Part shown: positions 43,528 through 54,727 of the stretch, one piece after another
Position numbering within the stretch: the stretch's first letter is position 1
How the letters are laid out: each line of letters begins with the position of its first letter
Translations under genes and position numbers: made by a program
Notes under the pieces: generated by a model
What the model was told of the DNA's origin: nothing
Databases searched by the model: none
Seen by the model: the letters and a program-made list of their open reading frames with translations, nothing else
NCBI GenBank assembly: GCA_947579605.1
Contig: OX388306.1
Span: forward strand, 5,022,001 to 5,086,000
Direction: 5' to 3'
Origin: Athripsodes cinereus
Taxonomy: Eukaryota; Arthropoda; Insecta; Trichoptera; Leptoceridae
DNA length: 64,000 bases

Positions 43528-43760
43528 TCTGCTTCTACTACTATCCCATCACGGAATATCCCATAAGCGGAGCACATGCAATAAATATGCAAGCTTTCCT
43601 CTTCATGTCGCCAACAAAAATTTACACTTCTAGGATGGGTGGCAAACCTCATTGCTAAATTGTTAATGTAAAATGTCTTCATTTTTTCGAACATCTGCCT
43701 TTACCAGGACACTCGAAAACTTACTGTCAAAATTCACAAACATCTGGTTTTTGGGTGCAA
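43528..43760 (-). mobile_element. TAG element, near full length
   Basis: CTTCTACTACTATCCCATCA, CGGAATATCCCATAAGCGG, CTAGGATGGGTGGCAAACCT and CCAGGACACTCGAAAACTTA are the minus-strand blocks in order. Confidence 0.75.
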
Positions 43761-44561
43761 CTGAAAAAAAGCAGACAAAGGTGGAAGTTTTATCTATAAT
43801 TAGGGAATAGGGATAATGTGTCTATCATGAAACAATGTTTGTCTATCATTTTATCACAACTTCATCCAGGAAATGATGGCTTTTAATTACGATCATTCAT
43901 GGATAAAGTTATCTATTGTAGGTGCCATCGCGCAGACGACAAGGCTTTTAATTAAAATTAAAGTATTTAAATCAAACAACAAAATATAAAAAAAAGCTTT
44001 GTACCTTTTGTTAAACCTACATAAAACTTAATAATTATTTTATCCGAACATCAAGGATGGGTATTCATTATTATATAAAGCGTTAAGTCCATTTAATTAT
44101 TGAAGTTTCGACGGACTTCCTTTTGAAAATCGAAGAAAAAATAAGTAACGGACATTGTCCGTGTCTTACTAAACGGTCCGTTCACATTTTTACAACTGCC
44201 AATTAGAATAGTTATTTTGTTCGTTTGTAGTAAATGTTTAAAAGGAAATCTCGATGTTAGTGAATTTATTATTAATTTCTATGAAGCACACAGAATATTG
44301 ATCTCCCACACCTCAAATAATTTTTATCTTGTTTTGTTTAGGTGTTTATTTATTTATTTTTGAGGGACACAACAGATATTTGATACATATTATCAGATAA
44401 ATCGCAAAACTCACACTCTGGTGTTAAGAATTACGAGAGCTTATATGCATTATATTCGTGCTGGTAAAAACACAACTTTTAATTTAACTCGCTTCAACAT
44501 AATGTTTTTTTCCATAATAATAAACATATTTGTAATAAACGGATTTTAACAGATTCCTTCC
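43761..44561. other. unassigned AT-rich sequence
   Basis: Nothing recognised. Confidence 0.3.
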
Positions 44562-45515
44562 GTGGAGCACCCGGGAAAGATTTGGTATATATATATATAT
44601 TTAGTTACAATCCATTGGATTGGTCTGCAACGAGTTTGGTTTTTCTTCTCCATTCCTCCCTATTCTCAGCCAGTCTTTTAAGCTCTACGTATGAGCCACA
44701 GTTCATGTCCCTCTTCAGTTGGTCCATATATGCGTCTCTTGGTCGGCCTCTGCCATTTGTTCCCTCGGTCTTACCCTCCGCGATGGCGATGAGTAGTCCT
44801 GGGTGCCTGATGTTGTGGCCAATCCAGTTAGCTCGTTGTTGGCTGATTCTCTTAAGGAGTTGCCTTTTTTCGCCTACCCTGGTTAAGACTTCTTCGTTTT
44901 CGACGTGCTCCGACCAATGGATCTTAAGCATGCGTCTGTAGCACCACATCTCAAAGGCCGCCAACCGTCCGCTTTCACTCTTGCTGATGGTCCATGTCTC
45001 ACAACCATAAAGCAGAATGCTCCATACAAAGGCTTTAGTAAGGTTCTTCCTTACGCTTAAGTCGATATTTGGGGATTCCAATATCTTCGATTTTTTGTTG
45101 AAGGCAATCCTTGCCTGGTTTATTCTGCTTACAATTTCTGCTTTGGAGCGTCCATCCTGGTTTATTCTGCTGCCCAGGTACACGAATTCACTTACTTGTT
45201 TGATGCTCACTCCATTTAATGCAATGTTCGCAGTCGCTTCCTCTCTTCCAACGACCATACATTTTGTTTTTTCTTTATTTATTAGATAGATAGATTTGGT
45301 ATCCCATTCTTTACCCTAAGTTTTCAGTGTCCTGTAAAAGGCAAGTTTTCGAAAAATAAAGGCATTTTACATATTAAATTCAATGATGACATACATATTC
45401 CACCAATTCTAAATTTCTATTTTTTTTTGTTTGCACGGAAAGGACGACTTGTATGTTCATAACACGCAGTTAGTCTACTGGCTCTCCACTCGTGAAAAAT
45501 GCCGTGATGGTAAAA
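44562..45515 (+). mobile_element. TAG element split by an RTE-C insertion
   Basis: The 5' end (TTCCGTGGAGCACCCGGGAA, to 44588) and the remainder (45292-45515: GATTTGGTATCCCATTCTTT, CAGTGTCCTGTAAAAGGCAA, GCACGGAAAGGACGACTTG, ATGCCGTGATGGTAAAA) form one full copy. The break is exactly at the RTE-C insert. Confidence 0.85.
44589..45291 (-). pseudogene. RTE-C LINE, 5'-truncated insert
   Basis: The minus-strand frame 45258-44605 is 217 codons: EFVYLGSRINQDGRSKAEIV, AFNKKSKILESPNIDLSVRK, LLYGCETWTISK, MLKIHWSEHVENEEVL, RANWIGHNIRHPGLLIAIAE and GRGRPRDAYMDQLKRD. This is the thumb and C-terminal domain of an RTE-type LINE polyprotein, without the catalytic RT core or endonuclease. The frame is uninterrupted, ends TAA-like before GTAACTAAATA, and has a (TA)n tail next to 44589. 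AGATTTGGTAT is duplicated on both sides (44578-44588, 45292-45302). It is a dead-on-arrival copy made by target-primed reverse transcription. Confidence 0.9.
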
Positions 45516-46245
45516 ATGAATTAAAATGTGTTATAGCAATTACTTATTCTGTTATAATATTCTCTGGTTACTGGTTAATCTGTCAACACTATGTATTATT
45601 TTACTCATTGTTGTGTCATTGTTATCTATGAATATTTTAAACTTTATATAAACATGTAAAAGGCTGAAGTTGCCGTACAGATAATTATTAATTTTAAACT
45701 GGTAAACGCCGTACAGTGAAAGATGATGAAATTTATTTATATAAAAAAAGGGTTTACACCTGAATTGGTATTGTACTCGTTGAGTTCGCTGTTAGGATTC
45801 AAGTTTATTTAAATTGACAGCGGAGTGATAGCTGAATAAGTATAATAATTTTATTTATATATACCCAAGTACCTACATATATGCATTTACAAACAAGAGA
45901 TGAGAGTTGGAGGACTGTATTATTGTAAGTTGGTTAGTATATGTAGGTATATCTAACACATAATATATAATATTGTTTACGGGAGTATCGTCCTCTATAC
46001 AATATGTTGTAGGTATATACGCTGTAATGAAAAGCTGGAGACGGTCACATAGCTGCATTCCTCTGATCTGATCTGTGGTCAGACCGAATAATAATAATAA
46101 TAGTATAATTTAGGATAATTATGTATTGTAGGTATCCAATAACTCCACATCGATGATCCGAATCGACCGTGGAGCTAAGTATTATTTTCACTTGTTGATT
46201 AGATTTATAAACAATGGTTCACACTACGAACAAGACATGACAAAT
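45516..46245. other. unassigned AT-rich sequence
   Basis: Nothing recognised. Confidence 0.3.
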
Positions 46246-46495
46246 TTTCAATTTTGATTGAAAATTTCGGAATCTGAGACCTAGAAAAGGGAAAATTGTA
46301 AAAGGTTCTAACTTGGAAAATTGATCAACAATAATACCATATTTGAAATTGGAATAAATAAGCTTTTTACTCGGAAAATTGATCAACAATAATACCTTTA
46401 TTGGAAATTAGAATAAATAAAAAAGGCACCTACTCTCTTGGAAATTGATCAACAGTAATATCTTATTGGAAATTGGAATAACATCCTCATGATTT
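46246..46495. repeat. three tandem ~62 bp units
   Basis: GGAAAATTGATCAACAATAA (third copy GGAAATTGATCAACAGTAAT) followed by GAAATTGGAATAAATAA-type sequence occurs at about 46316, 46376 and 46440. Units have point changes and small indels. Confidence 0.75.
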
Positions 46496-46710
46496 AAAAG
46501 GTATCATCGTAATGGGCGGCAAATATTATTATTGCCTGGAGCGGCTAAACAACTAGATCGGGTCCTGATGTTACTCAGTATGGCAAGACAATGACGACAG
46601 GACTCATGCACAACATCGACATGATCAAACAACAAAATACCAATAATAATGGTCAAACAAATTCAATACAACCGCTTAACTACATGTGTATGTTCACGTA
46701 GGGCATATAA
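46496..46710. other. unassigned sequence
   Basis: Nothing recognised. Confidence 0.3.
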
Positions 46711-46830
46711 CAATAACAATAAAAATCTTTATTGCACAAAATAAAACAAATAACAACATAGTAAGGAGCAAATATAATTTAGTGCAATGGACGAGTTTAT
46801 CGTTGAAGCACAATAATAGTGCTTTCCTGT
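46711..46830 (-). repeat. L-ATT LINE 3' end
   Basis: AATCTTTATTGCACAAAATA and TTTAGTGCAATGGACGAGTT then TATCGTTGAAGCAC match 32146-32280. Confidence 0.6.
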
Positions 46831-47082
46831 CGGTATAGGTACAAAAGTTGTTATGTAAAATTGTATTGAATTATTTGCAATCGTGGGTTTATTACGGCCA
46901 CGAGTAAGTATTGGAAATTCAATATGCAATTTTATTTCATTTTTCATCACGCGAAAATATTAAACCATGTTAACCGATGCACAAGTATTAGGTACTGTAT
47001 TATAGGGTTACTATAGATGTATCAAAATTTGAAGTTAGTTAAAAATAGTTGTAGACGTTATATTGATTTTTTTACATTAAAT
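46831..47082. other. unassigned AT-rich sequence
   Basis: Nothing recognised. Confidence 0.3.
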
Positions 47083-47262
47083 CCGAGAACCACGTTGTAT
47101 TGTTCGTTCCCATCGTTCAAATTCTCATTGACGGCAGTGTGTAAAAGAAATCGACGTGCGGATATAAGAATATAATAATCTAAGTACCTACGTAAGGATT
47201 GATCTATATGACGTTTCGTTCTCTCTGCCTACCACACTTGGAACACGGCGTGAGGCTATTTT
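47083..47262 (+). repeat. RTE-T 3' end fragment
   Basis: CCGAGAACCACGTTGTATTG, AAGAAATCGACGTGCGGATA, CGTTCTCTCTGCCTACCACA and TTGGAACACGGCGTGAGGC match 36745-36938. There is no open frame. Confidence 0.7.
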
Positions 47263-47289
47263 ATAGGAAGTTTAATATTGAGTAATTTG

Positions 47290-47585
47290 TTTCTTTTGTC
47301 ACCCATTCTGAATGTCTATATTATCTAATACATGTAGTTAGTACAACCATTGTAAATAATAGGTCTCCCATTCTTTTCAGTAAGTTTTCAGGAATCCTGT
47401 AAAAGGCAAATGTTAATAAAACCTCACATACAAGAAAATTAACATCTACACTTTAGCGATGAGAAATGCTCACCAATCTTGAATGACTTATCATTTTGTT
47501 GGCACGGAGAGGACAATTTGCATGTGTGTTACTTGAAGTTGGTCTGCTGGCTACCCACCTTGTGATGGTATAGTAGTAGTAGTGC
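47290..47585 (+). mobile_element. TAG element, with an adjoining fragment
   Basis: A middle fragment (CACCCATTCTGAATGTCTAT, 47300) is followed by a near full copy: TCTCCCATTCTTTTCAGTAA, AATCCTGTAAAAGGCAAATG, GGCACGGAGAGGACAATTTG, CTGGCTACCCACCTTGTGAT and TAGTAGTAGTAG. Confidence 0.8.
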
Positions 47586-48403
47586 AGTCAGTAAGTCCGC
47601 TATATATAGCTGCCCTATTTGCAGGAAATGTTAGGTAATATTAATTGTATGAGTACAGATTTTTAGATAGAGAATTTAATATTCAACGCGTGGGGATATT
47701 TAATTCATAATCTAAATTTTATCATATGCAAATTTCATATAAGTCTAATTACGCAGACACTGTTTTTGTTTAAATAATAAATAATTATTTTTTTGTCGTA
47801 ATAATTTCCTGAAAATATATTGTAATAGACGTCAAATTAATTAGTATTTATAAAAACAAGTTTTAATAAAAGTTGTTAACATTAATATCTAATTATTATT
47901 TTGTTTTGCATATGTTTATAAGTCGTAAATATAAAATGGAATAAAAAAAAACGCGATACCTAACTGAAAATGAGATTTTTAAAAAGTCATTAACTTATTA
48001 ATCAACAGAGGCGTAACATCTGGAACATAAAAAGATAATTGTTTATCTCGGACTTGCTAATTAATGGATTTTTCTAAATTATTATGAAATTCAGAGTTTG
48101 ACTTTTGCCCAACAATATTTCAAAACGGTTGGAGTAAATTTGCAGCAACAAAAGAAATATAGATAAACGACAATTATACTACGTTAGCGACTGAAAATAT
48201 TAAACGGCGACGAAAAATACTAACTGAGCGCCTATAACCTATACAAAATAATTGACTGAGAACACATAAATTATATTTTTAGTCTTTAATTTGTGTGTGT
48301 ATTTATAAGCTATTTTTTATTATGTTCTAGATGAATAGCTTTTATTTTTAAAAGTAGGTCAGTACATCTTCACATAAAATTACATACGTGTATCGCGATG
48401 GCG
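47586..48403. other. unassigned AT-rich sequence
   Basis: Nothing recognised. Confidence 0.3.
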
Positions 48404-48490
48404 GAGTAAGTCGGCAACAGGATTCGAACCCATTATCTCCTGATAGATAATACTATCCGGCTGCAAACCACCTTTATTTTCATAATATTT
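48404..48490 (-). repeat. SINE3, tRNA-derived
   Basis: The minus strand reads AAAGGTGGTTTGCAGCCGGA, TAGTATTATCTATCAGGAGA, TAATGGGTTCGAATCCTGTT and GCCGACTTACTCCGCC. GGTTCGAATCC is a perfect B-box. The partner copy is at 15834-15935. Confidence 0.6.
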
Positions 48491-49148
48491 TTTATTTTAT
48501 AAGCACCTATGTCATATTAAATTAAATGCAGCTCGTTGTATATATTATAATCGTCAGTTAGTTTTAGATTTATTTGTTTGCCATAATGCTATCACTTAAA
48601 TAGTGTTATGGTAGCACAAACTGTTCCTAAGTGGCCCTTCACCTCAGTATTTTGTTGTCGCTCACATTAGTCGTTCATATGCTCATTTTTTAATTTTGTA
48701 TTTTCATTCACTAGTTAAAATACAATCCCTTTCTAATAGTACACTTGTGTTTATATTTGATCAATAAAACTTTTGTTGCAACAGATGCATGTTCGTCTGA
48801 ACCACCACTGTCAGTCAATAAATGTTAAAATATCCTAGACAGGTGCCGACTTCTATGCAAACCACTGCGTTTTAATTCTTTTCAATTATTAAATTTGTAA
48901 TTAAATATTGATTTATCCATAATAATTCATTCTAATGGTGTCCGACTGTCTACGAATTCCTAACATGGCAATACATTTAGCACACTGCCTGACATATTAT
49001 GAGAAATGGTCAAAATTTATAGGTATACAAAAAATGTAGTATAAATAATTAAATGATGAACTTTTACCCGAACAATTGTAAATTTCTGTGTCGTTTTTAT
49101 GTAAATAATGTTTTTTTTATCACGGATGACTTGTGTTGGTGCCATAAG
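48491..49148. other. unassigned AT-rich sequence
   Basis: Nothing recognised. Confidence 0.3.
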
Positions 49149-49321
49149 TTCGTCGGTACACCGAAGGTAGAGTCTCAGCCTCATCCACAAGAGGTGTGCG
49201 GTTCGATCCCAGATGCCGGTAAACTCCCTTTTACGACACAAGCTTTAAGCTTACTGCGAAAGGTGTATAAGTTTGTATTTGGGTTATTAACAACCCAGAT
49301 AGGTACATCTCTTTAAAAAAA
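49149..49321 (+). mobile_element. SINE1, diverged copy
   Basis: GTTCGTCGGTACACCGAAGG, GTGTGCGGTTCGATCCCAGA (B-box intact), GACACAAGCTTTAAGCTTAC and GAAAGGTGTATAAGTTTGTA lead to a short A-rich tail. Confidence 0.85.
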
Positions 49322-49399
49322 ATATATCAATCTCAATTTCAGGATGCTGGTGATTGTTAGCATGCAGATCTACCAGATGGACGTTTTTTGTCTTCTTCC

Positions 49400-49640
49400 T
49401 TTTTTAAGTTCTCTTCCCGTGGAATCTTCGATACAGAATAGGCTTGCCACGCTTTTCAGTAAGTTTTCGAGTGTGATATTTATCATCTTCAATTCAGCGC
49501 TTCAACATTCAAGCCATTCAGCGCCACCTATTCTGTATGTCTCAACTTTTATTGACACGGAGAGGATGACTTGTATGTTCATCATAAGCAGTTGCTCCGC
49601 TGGCTATCCACTTGTTGGAGATGCCGTGATGGAGTGAATT
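49400..49640 (+). mobile_element. TAG element, full length, rearranged centre
   Basis: CCCGTGGAATCTTCGATACA, CAGTAAGTTTTCGAGTGTGA, CTTCAATTCAGCGCTTCAAC, ATTGACACGGAGAGGATGAC and GGAGATGCCGTGATGGAGTG. The TAG tail is absent. Confidence 0.75.
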
Positions 49641-49724
49641 AATGATTTTTTAATTGTTTGGAATGTTTACTATTTTTTTATTGTTTAACTGGATTTGGAG
49701 ACGATGCGCGGATGGCAAAACCAA

Positions 49725-49800
49725 TCAGATCTCTCAAGAGGAGAACCACGTCTATACACTGTAACATTGTGTAAAAAGTATTCTTAATCTTATCTACTTT
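49725..49800. repeat. short dispersed repeat shared with 9300-9385
   Basis: GAGGAGAACCACGTCTATAC then ACTGTAACATTGTGTAAAAA parallels ATTGGAGAACCATGTTTACA and ATGTAACATTGTGCAGAA near 9334. Confidence 0.5.
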
Positions 49801-50544
49801 ACAAAGGGAGAAAACACAATAAAGAAGATCCTTTCGTTCATTCACTAGAAGGGTTTAGTCTTCAATTATTCGCCATTAAAGTTTGTTGGTCTCATCGCAA
49901 AGTCGCTGACAGCGTGCTCTATTATCATCAAGGTCCTATGGTAGAAAGAAAGACATGAGTATACTTTTGCTCCGATATAATATACAGATGTGCACATATC
50001 TAATTATTATTAGAATTGGAAAAACGTTATCTTGTGCTTAAGATTTCGTGTCATGACCTCTTGAAGAAGAAAAAAACTTCTAATGCGATGAATGATTACC
50101 ATCTGTTATTTTATTATTTGAATATGCATGAAATGGCGCGACTCAACCACAACAAAAAAAATGTCGAGGACATTGGACTATTATTACTGTACTAAAATAA
50201 TATATACAAGTGTTTTTTTTATCATTTTTATCGTGCGAAGAATAAAGTAATTTATTGTGCAAATGCGAAAAATACGTAAATAGTCAATAACAGTATGATT
50301 ACAGAAGTTATTACAAGTACACTGCTATTTGTAAATGTATAGTACCTACGTGTTGTTTTCTTGATTATCAAGGAAAGACCATATTGGGTATTACAGAATA
50401 CAGGCGACATTAATAAATAACAGCTTGCAGTGCGTTTATTTTATTGTACATATTTTGCACGCTGTAGACTATGTTCTCATAATACTTAAAACATAATATT
50501 ATATCTATAAAAACATGTTGAATCTAAGATCGAACTATAAATTG
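49801..50544. other. unassigned AT-rich sequence
   Basis: Nothing recognised. Confidence 0.3.
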
Positions 50545-50776
50545 GTCTCCCACTCTTTTCCTTAAGTTTTCGAGTGTCCTGTAAAAGGCAGGTGTTCGAA
50601 AATATAAAGACATTTTACATCTCAAATTCAGCGATGAGGTTTGCCACCCATCGTGAATGTCTTATTTTTTTTATTGGCACAGAGAATACGGCCTGTATGT
50701 TTATTACATACAGCTGTTTGGCTAGCTACCTCACTTGTGGGATATGCCGTGATGGTGTAGTAGTAGTAGTAGTAGA
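50545..50776 (+). mobile_element. TAG element, full length
   Basis: GGTCTCCCACTCTTTTCCTT, AAGTTTTCGAGTGTCCTGTA, CAAATTCAGCGATGAGGTTT, GCCACCCATCGTGAATGTCT, CTAGCTACCTCACTTGTGGG, ATATGCCGTGATGGTGTAG and TAGTAGTAGTAGTAG. One of the best-preserved copies. Confidence 0.85.
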
Positions 50777-50804
50777 AAATTAAGAATTTTAACCAACGAC
50801 ATTT

Positions 50805-51260
50805 ATTAATAAAGACTGGAAATTGGTAGGATTAATTTATTGGCAGTGCGACCAATGTAATTTCATGTCAATCTGTATTAAACGAGCGTTGGTTCAAAAA
50901 TATACGTTTATGTCTGCTTCGTCGTAGATGCATTTATAAAAATATCTTACTGTTGATACAAAATACATTGATGATCCATATATTAGAAGTGCATCTTTTT
51001 ACATGAATCAACAATTATTTGTATATAAAGGTGTATAATAATATATTTTGTGTTGCAGACTTGAAAGACATTTATCGTTTTTTTTTATTGTAAAGGTTCT
51101 TTTATAGCTTGTCGGTTAAAAAGGATGTCCTTCAGAATTAGTGGGAAAGATGCCACCTTAATGCCATGGAGTGAAACAGGGTAATATTATTACTATTATT
51201 AATTTTGGATCATGGTTTTTCGAAAATTTGTACTGCGTTGTCAAGCAATTAGGTCAATGG
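50805..51260. repeat. old repeat X, copy 2 (uninterrupted)
   Basis: It aligns with copy 1 across the sites where that copy carries the hAT-like and fold-G elements: TCTGCTTCGTCGTAGATGCA, then GATACAAAATACATTGATGA. It is therefore an empty-site reference for both insertions. No coding capacity. Confidence 0.8.
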
Positions 51261-52314
51261 TTATAACACGACAAAAATTAGGAGAAATTACATAATTATG
51301 CACTTTTATGTACTTAACGAAAAACTCGTATTAGGAGTACAGACTCCATTATGTAATAATTGAGTGGGTTGGGAATTGGGATCGACTATGGAGCAATATT
51401 TCGACTAAATTCGCAGAAATATGTCGAGTTTTCTTTTTACTTGTGTGATTTATAAAAAACTAAATTTTCAAAAATAGTCAAGTCCTATGAAACTCGTTTC
51501 TAAAATAGCGGAAAAAATCAATGTTAGTATGGAAATCAGTTAAAATCTAATTAGTTTTTTGGCTCTACTGACATTTTACTACAAAACGATTTGTCCCATT
51601 TCGATACAAAACCACACAATTTACAATTTAACATCACTGCTACGTGTATCATACCACAACGATGAGACATCGTCTGCAATAGTTTCCTCAGTAGATGTGC
51701 AACAGGTATTTGATACAAGTCTCATCGAATGAAAATGTTTGTAGTTGTACCTACTGTCCCTACTGACCAATGAGTAAGGAAGTACATATATGTAACATGA
51801 AGTACCCACTGGGAACCTTTATGTAACAAAGGAATACTAATATGGTTAGACAAAGCAATGGGACATGACATTACGTGGACGTAATGCTCTGAAAGCAATA
51901 AACATTGAAGTTCTACAATAGAACTTCATCAAAGTGAAAATGTCTATGTGCTCGAAGTAGTTCGACTTTTTGTAAGATCTCTCAGAATTATTTTGTTTTT
52001 TCGATTTTAAGCATTTTGGAGAGGTGGACTTTAAAAAAAAAGCTTTTTTCTACTTATGTATATTCACGTAATTATATAGATTTTCACCCAATAATAAAAT
52101 ATGATACTCGTATGATAATGAAATGATTGTCAATAAATGTGCTTTTGCATAAAAAAAAACACCAGACTAACAACTCTAACCTTACCTACAAATCAGTCAA
52201 ACGTATAATTTTAAGAAGGTACTTGTGACATGTCAAACGCATACGAAAAATGTAAACAACCGGATTGTTATTCTCCAGATAAAATACTACATATCTACAT
52301 AAAACTAATTCAAA
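51261..52314. other. unassigned AT-rich sequence
   Basis: Two short hairpins lie at about 51873-51930 (CATTACGTGGACGTAATG and TGAAGTTCTACAATAGAACT). Otherwise nothing. Confidence 0.35.
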
Positions 52315-52460
52315 ATAATAATAATAATAATAATCTTTATTGCACAAAATTAGTATACAAAGAAGAAAAAACATGGTAACATAACAATAAAATACATAAT
52401 TTTGTGCAATGGGCGAGTTTATTGCTGAAGCGCAATATCTTCCAACTAACCCAAATAATC
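52315..52460 (-). mobile_element. L-ATT LINE 3' end
   Basis: (AAT)n, CTTTATTGCACAAAATTAGT, AACATGGTAACATAACAATA, ATTTTGTGCAATGGGCGAGT and TTATTGCTGAAGCG are almost identical to 32146-32280, so both are fairly recent copies. Confidence 0.7.
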
Positions 52461-52558
52461 GAAGTTTTAGATGTGTAAGTAACGGATGTGCATTGTAGAA
52501 TACTTAAAAAACATTCAAAAAGCGTTCAACTAAACTTAATAAATTCCGCATTGAACCA

Positions 52559-53001
52559 CACTGAGAAAAATACTCAAAACGAATCATTGGTACAGTACTA
52601 TCAGATTAGGACCAGAGATCGTACAAACGATTCATTGGTATAAATCTATAATATTAACTCTTCGCAAACAAATCATTGGTAAATTTACCAACAACTTGTT
52701 TGCGAAGAGTTAATATTATAGATTCGTACTAATGAATCGTTTGTACGATCTCTGGTCCTAATCTGATAGTACTGTACCAATGGTTCGTCGGTAGCCTGGG
52801 GGTAGAGTCTCGGCCTTCAGAACAAGGGGTCCGTGGTTCGATCCCAGGTGCCGGCAAACTTCCCTTTCACGGCACAAGCTTTTAGCTTAGTGTGAAAGGT
52901 GTATAAGGTTGTATTTGGGTTTATAACAAAACCCAGATATATCTTTTTTTAAAAAAAAAAAAATGATTCGTTGTGAAATTTCGTTAGTATTTTTCTCAGT
53001 G
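52559..53001. mobile_element. foldback element with CACTGAGAAAAATA ends, split by SINE1
   Basis: CACTGAGAAAAATACTCAAA at the left is mirrored by GTATTTTTCTCAGTG at the right. Arms continue through GTACAGTACTATCAGATTAG and CCAGAGATCGTACAAACGAT with few mismatches. Each arm carries three AATCATTGGTA-type words. Without the SINE (52783-52963) the element is about 262 bp. Superfamily and target duplication are unclear. Confidence 0.8.
52783..52963 (+). mobile_element. SINE1 in the foldback element
   Basis: GTTCGTCGGTAGCCTGGGGG, GGTTCGATCCCAGGTGCCGG, TTAGTGTGAAAGGTGTATAA and poly(A). It is almost identical to 3831-4013. It interrupts the right arm at CCAATG|ATTCGT; comparison with the left arm shows the pre-insertion sequence. 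A short ATG next to the poly(A) may be target duplication. Confidence 0.9.
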
Positions 53002-53624
53002 CACGATCTTCTGCAAGATGTTTGACCTCCTATATTAATGGTTCTGTTAGATTTTCTTCCGTCACGAACCTAAGGAAGCTGACCCTTATGCCCTACATTT
53101 TAGTAATAACTCTTCCATTTTAACAATAGTACAAAGATCGATAGTTAAAATTAATTGCAGCAACCTCACGGTCATGAAAGGGTTAATGCAGTATTTATAT
53201 TCACGATAAAATAGTTTGCAACTCATAAAGTTACATGCAAGTAATAAAACATTGTTTAACAATACTTGATTCCTTCAACATGTATCCATATTTGTTTACT
53301 GTGCAATAGTTTATTGTTTTCGAGGACATATCAATTTGTTTCAAGAACTATTTGTATCGCGTGATAGTAGGTAAATAATATTATGATAACTATTATGTTC
53401 TTTGACATATTAATATAATTGTCATTTTCCTTTGATCTGTAGCCAGCGAAACAATAATAAACACTTTATTATTGTCAAAAATAAATATATATAAAAAGAC
53501 GTACCTTCTAATATTTATATTGCCTTGAGGCAATGTCTTCCAGTAAACCTAATTCAATGATAAACATGTTTTAGCATATTAAAGTGTTTTGCATAGGACA
53601 TATTACTATACAAAAACGACAAGT
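53002..53624. other. AT-rich stretch with an L-ATT-like relict
   Basis: CTTTATTATTGTCAAAAATA, followed by TTGAGGCAATGTCTTCCAGT at about 53525, weakly resembles the L-ATT 3' end. Nothing else. Confidence 0.35.
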
Positions 53625-53825
53625 ACTTACGAGTAGTCCTCTCTCTGTCAATAAAAGTTAAGACATTCAGGATGGGAGGTATATGCTTGTACCTTTAAGC
53701 TGAATTGACGATGTAAAATGTCTTAATACGTGCTATTTTACGAATACCTGCATATTACAGGACACTCGAAAACTTACTAAAAAGAGTGGGAGACCTATTT
53801 TTTCGCAGGAGACTTCATTATATAG
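53625..53825 (-). mobile_element. TAG element, 5' two thirds
   Basis: AGTCCTCTCTCTGTCAATAA, AGTTAAGACATTCAGGATGG, TTACAGGACACTCGAAAACT, TAAAAAGAGTGGGAGACCTA and TTCGCAGGAGACTTCA. Confidence 0.75.
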
Positions 53826-53861
53826 GTATATCTGCAGGCAATAAATTAGTGTTTTTATTTA

Positions 53862-54095
53862 TAATCATGTGCTGCGTGGAGAAAAACACCATCTTCTCCG
53901 ACTTATATTGGAGGGCAAGATGAAGAAAAAACGGGGAGTTGGCATAAAGCAGATGTCCTGGCTCTACAACATTAGAGAGTGGATTGGAATGAGGACGGTG
54001 GATGGCCTGTTCAGAGCAGCGCAAGGCAGGAAGGTTTTCGCCGGAGTGATCGCCAACGTCAGGGGGTCCTGACATGACACAGGAAGAAGAAGAAC
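53862..54095 (+). pseudogene. RTE-like LINE C-terminal end, (GAA)n tail
   Basis: The frame 53869-54072 reads LEGKMKKKRGVGIKQMSWLY, then NIREWIGMRTVDGLFRAAQG and VFAGVIANVRGS, followed by TGA and HDTGRRRT-type codons leading into GAAGAAGAAGAAC. The amphipathic WLYNIREW...LFRAA...WRxVIANVR ending is usual for insect RTE-type LINEs. Truncated to its last ~80 codons. Confidence 0.7.
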
Positions 54096-54727
54096 ATTTA
54101 TTTATTTATTTATTAATCATCAACAGACAACAGTACACTACAGACAATAGGTACATATATACATAAAAACAAACAATGCAAACAAAGAAGGTGGTACAGC
54201 TACTTATCAATATATCGCCAATACATGCGACATAAAGAGTATAATATCATAAAAAATGTTAAAGTGAAGTAAAAACTTAAAAAGAGAACATTCCTTGATC
54301 AAGGTCTAATTACATTTGTATATAGCACAAAACAATCAGATTATATTCCAAAAAGTATATTATAAATCGACGTAACATAATATTAACAAAAACATACATT
54401 ATTCGTATTAAACAAGGATAACAACATTAAAATTCATATCTCAGAGAGAATAAAAATGATAAAAAATTATATAATAATAATAATACCTACTAAAAATACT
54501 GAGAGATCTGATAAATTTGTTCATAAATCATGTGGTGTGAGAATAATAATCCAAATTGTATCTGATCTTCTCGATAATAGGTTCACGTTTACGAGTACAT
54601 AATATAATATCGTGGATGCCGAACTAAGCCAACACTAAATTGACTAAACTACAGACCACAGCTAGTACCTAGTGCAAAGGAGATAAGAGGCCCGTGTCCT
54701 GTCAAATGTCAAATTTAAATCTTTATG
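54096..54727. other. LINE-like (TTTA)n tail, then AT-rich sequence
   Basis: TTTATTTATTTATTTATTAA at 54097, followed by CATCAACAGACAACAGTACA, looks like another retroelement 3' end on the minus strand, placed directly against the previous LINE tail. The remainder has no match. Confidence 0.4.

Noticed and set aside
44582..44941. Plus-strand open frame opposite the RTE-C fragment
   Set aside because: It is the antisense shadow of a clear RTE polyprotein C-terminus on the minus strand.
48404..48490. tRNA gene on the minus strand
   Set aside because: A perfect B-box, but no cloverleaf, and the same head-plus-tail order at 15834 shows a SINE family.
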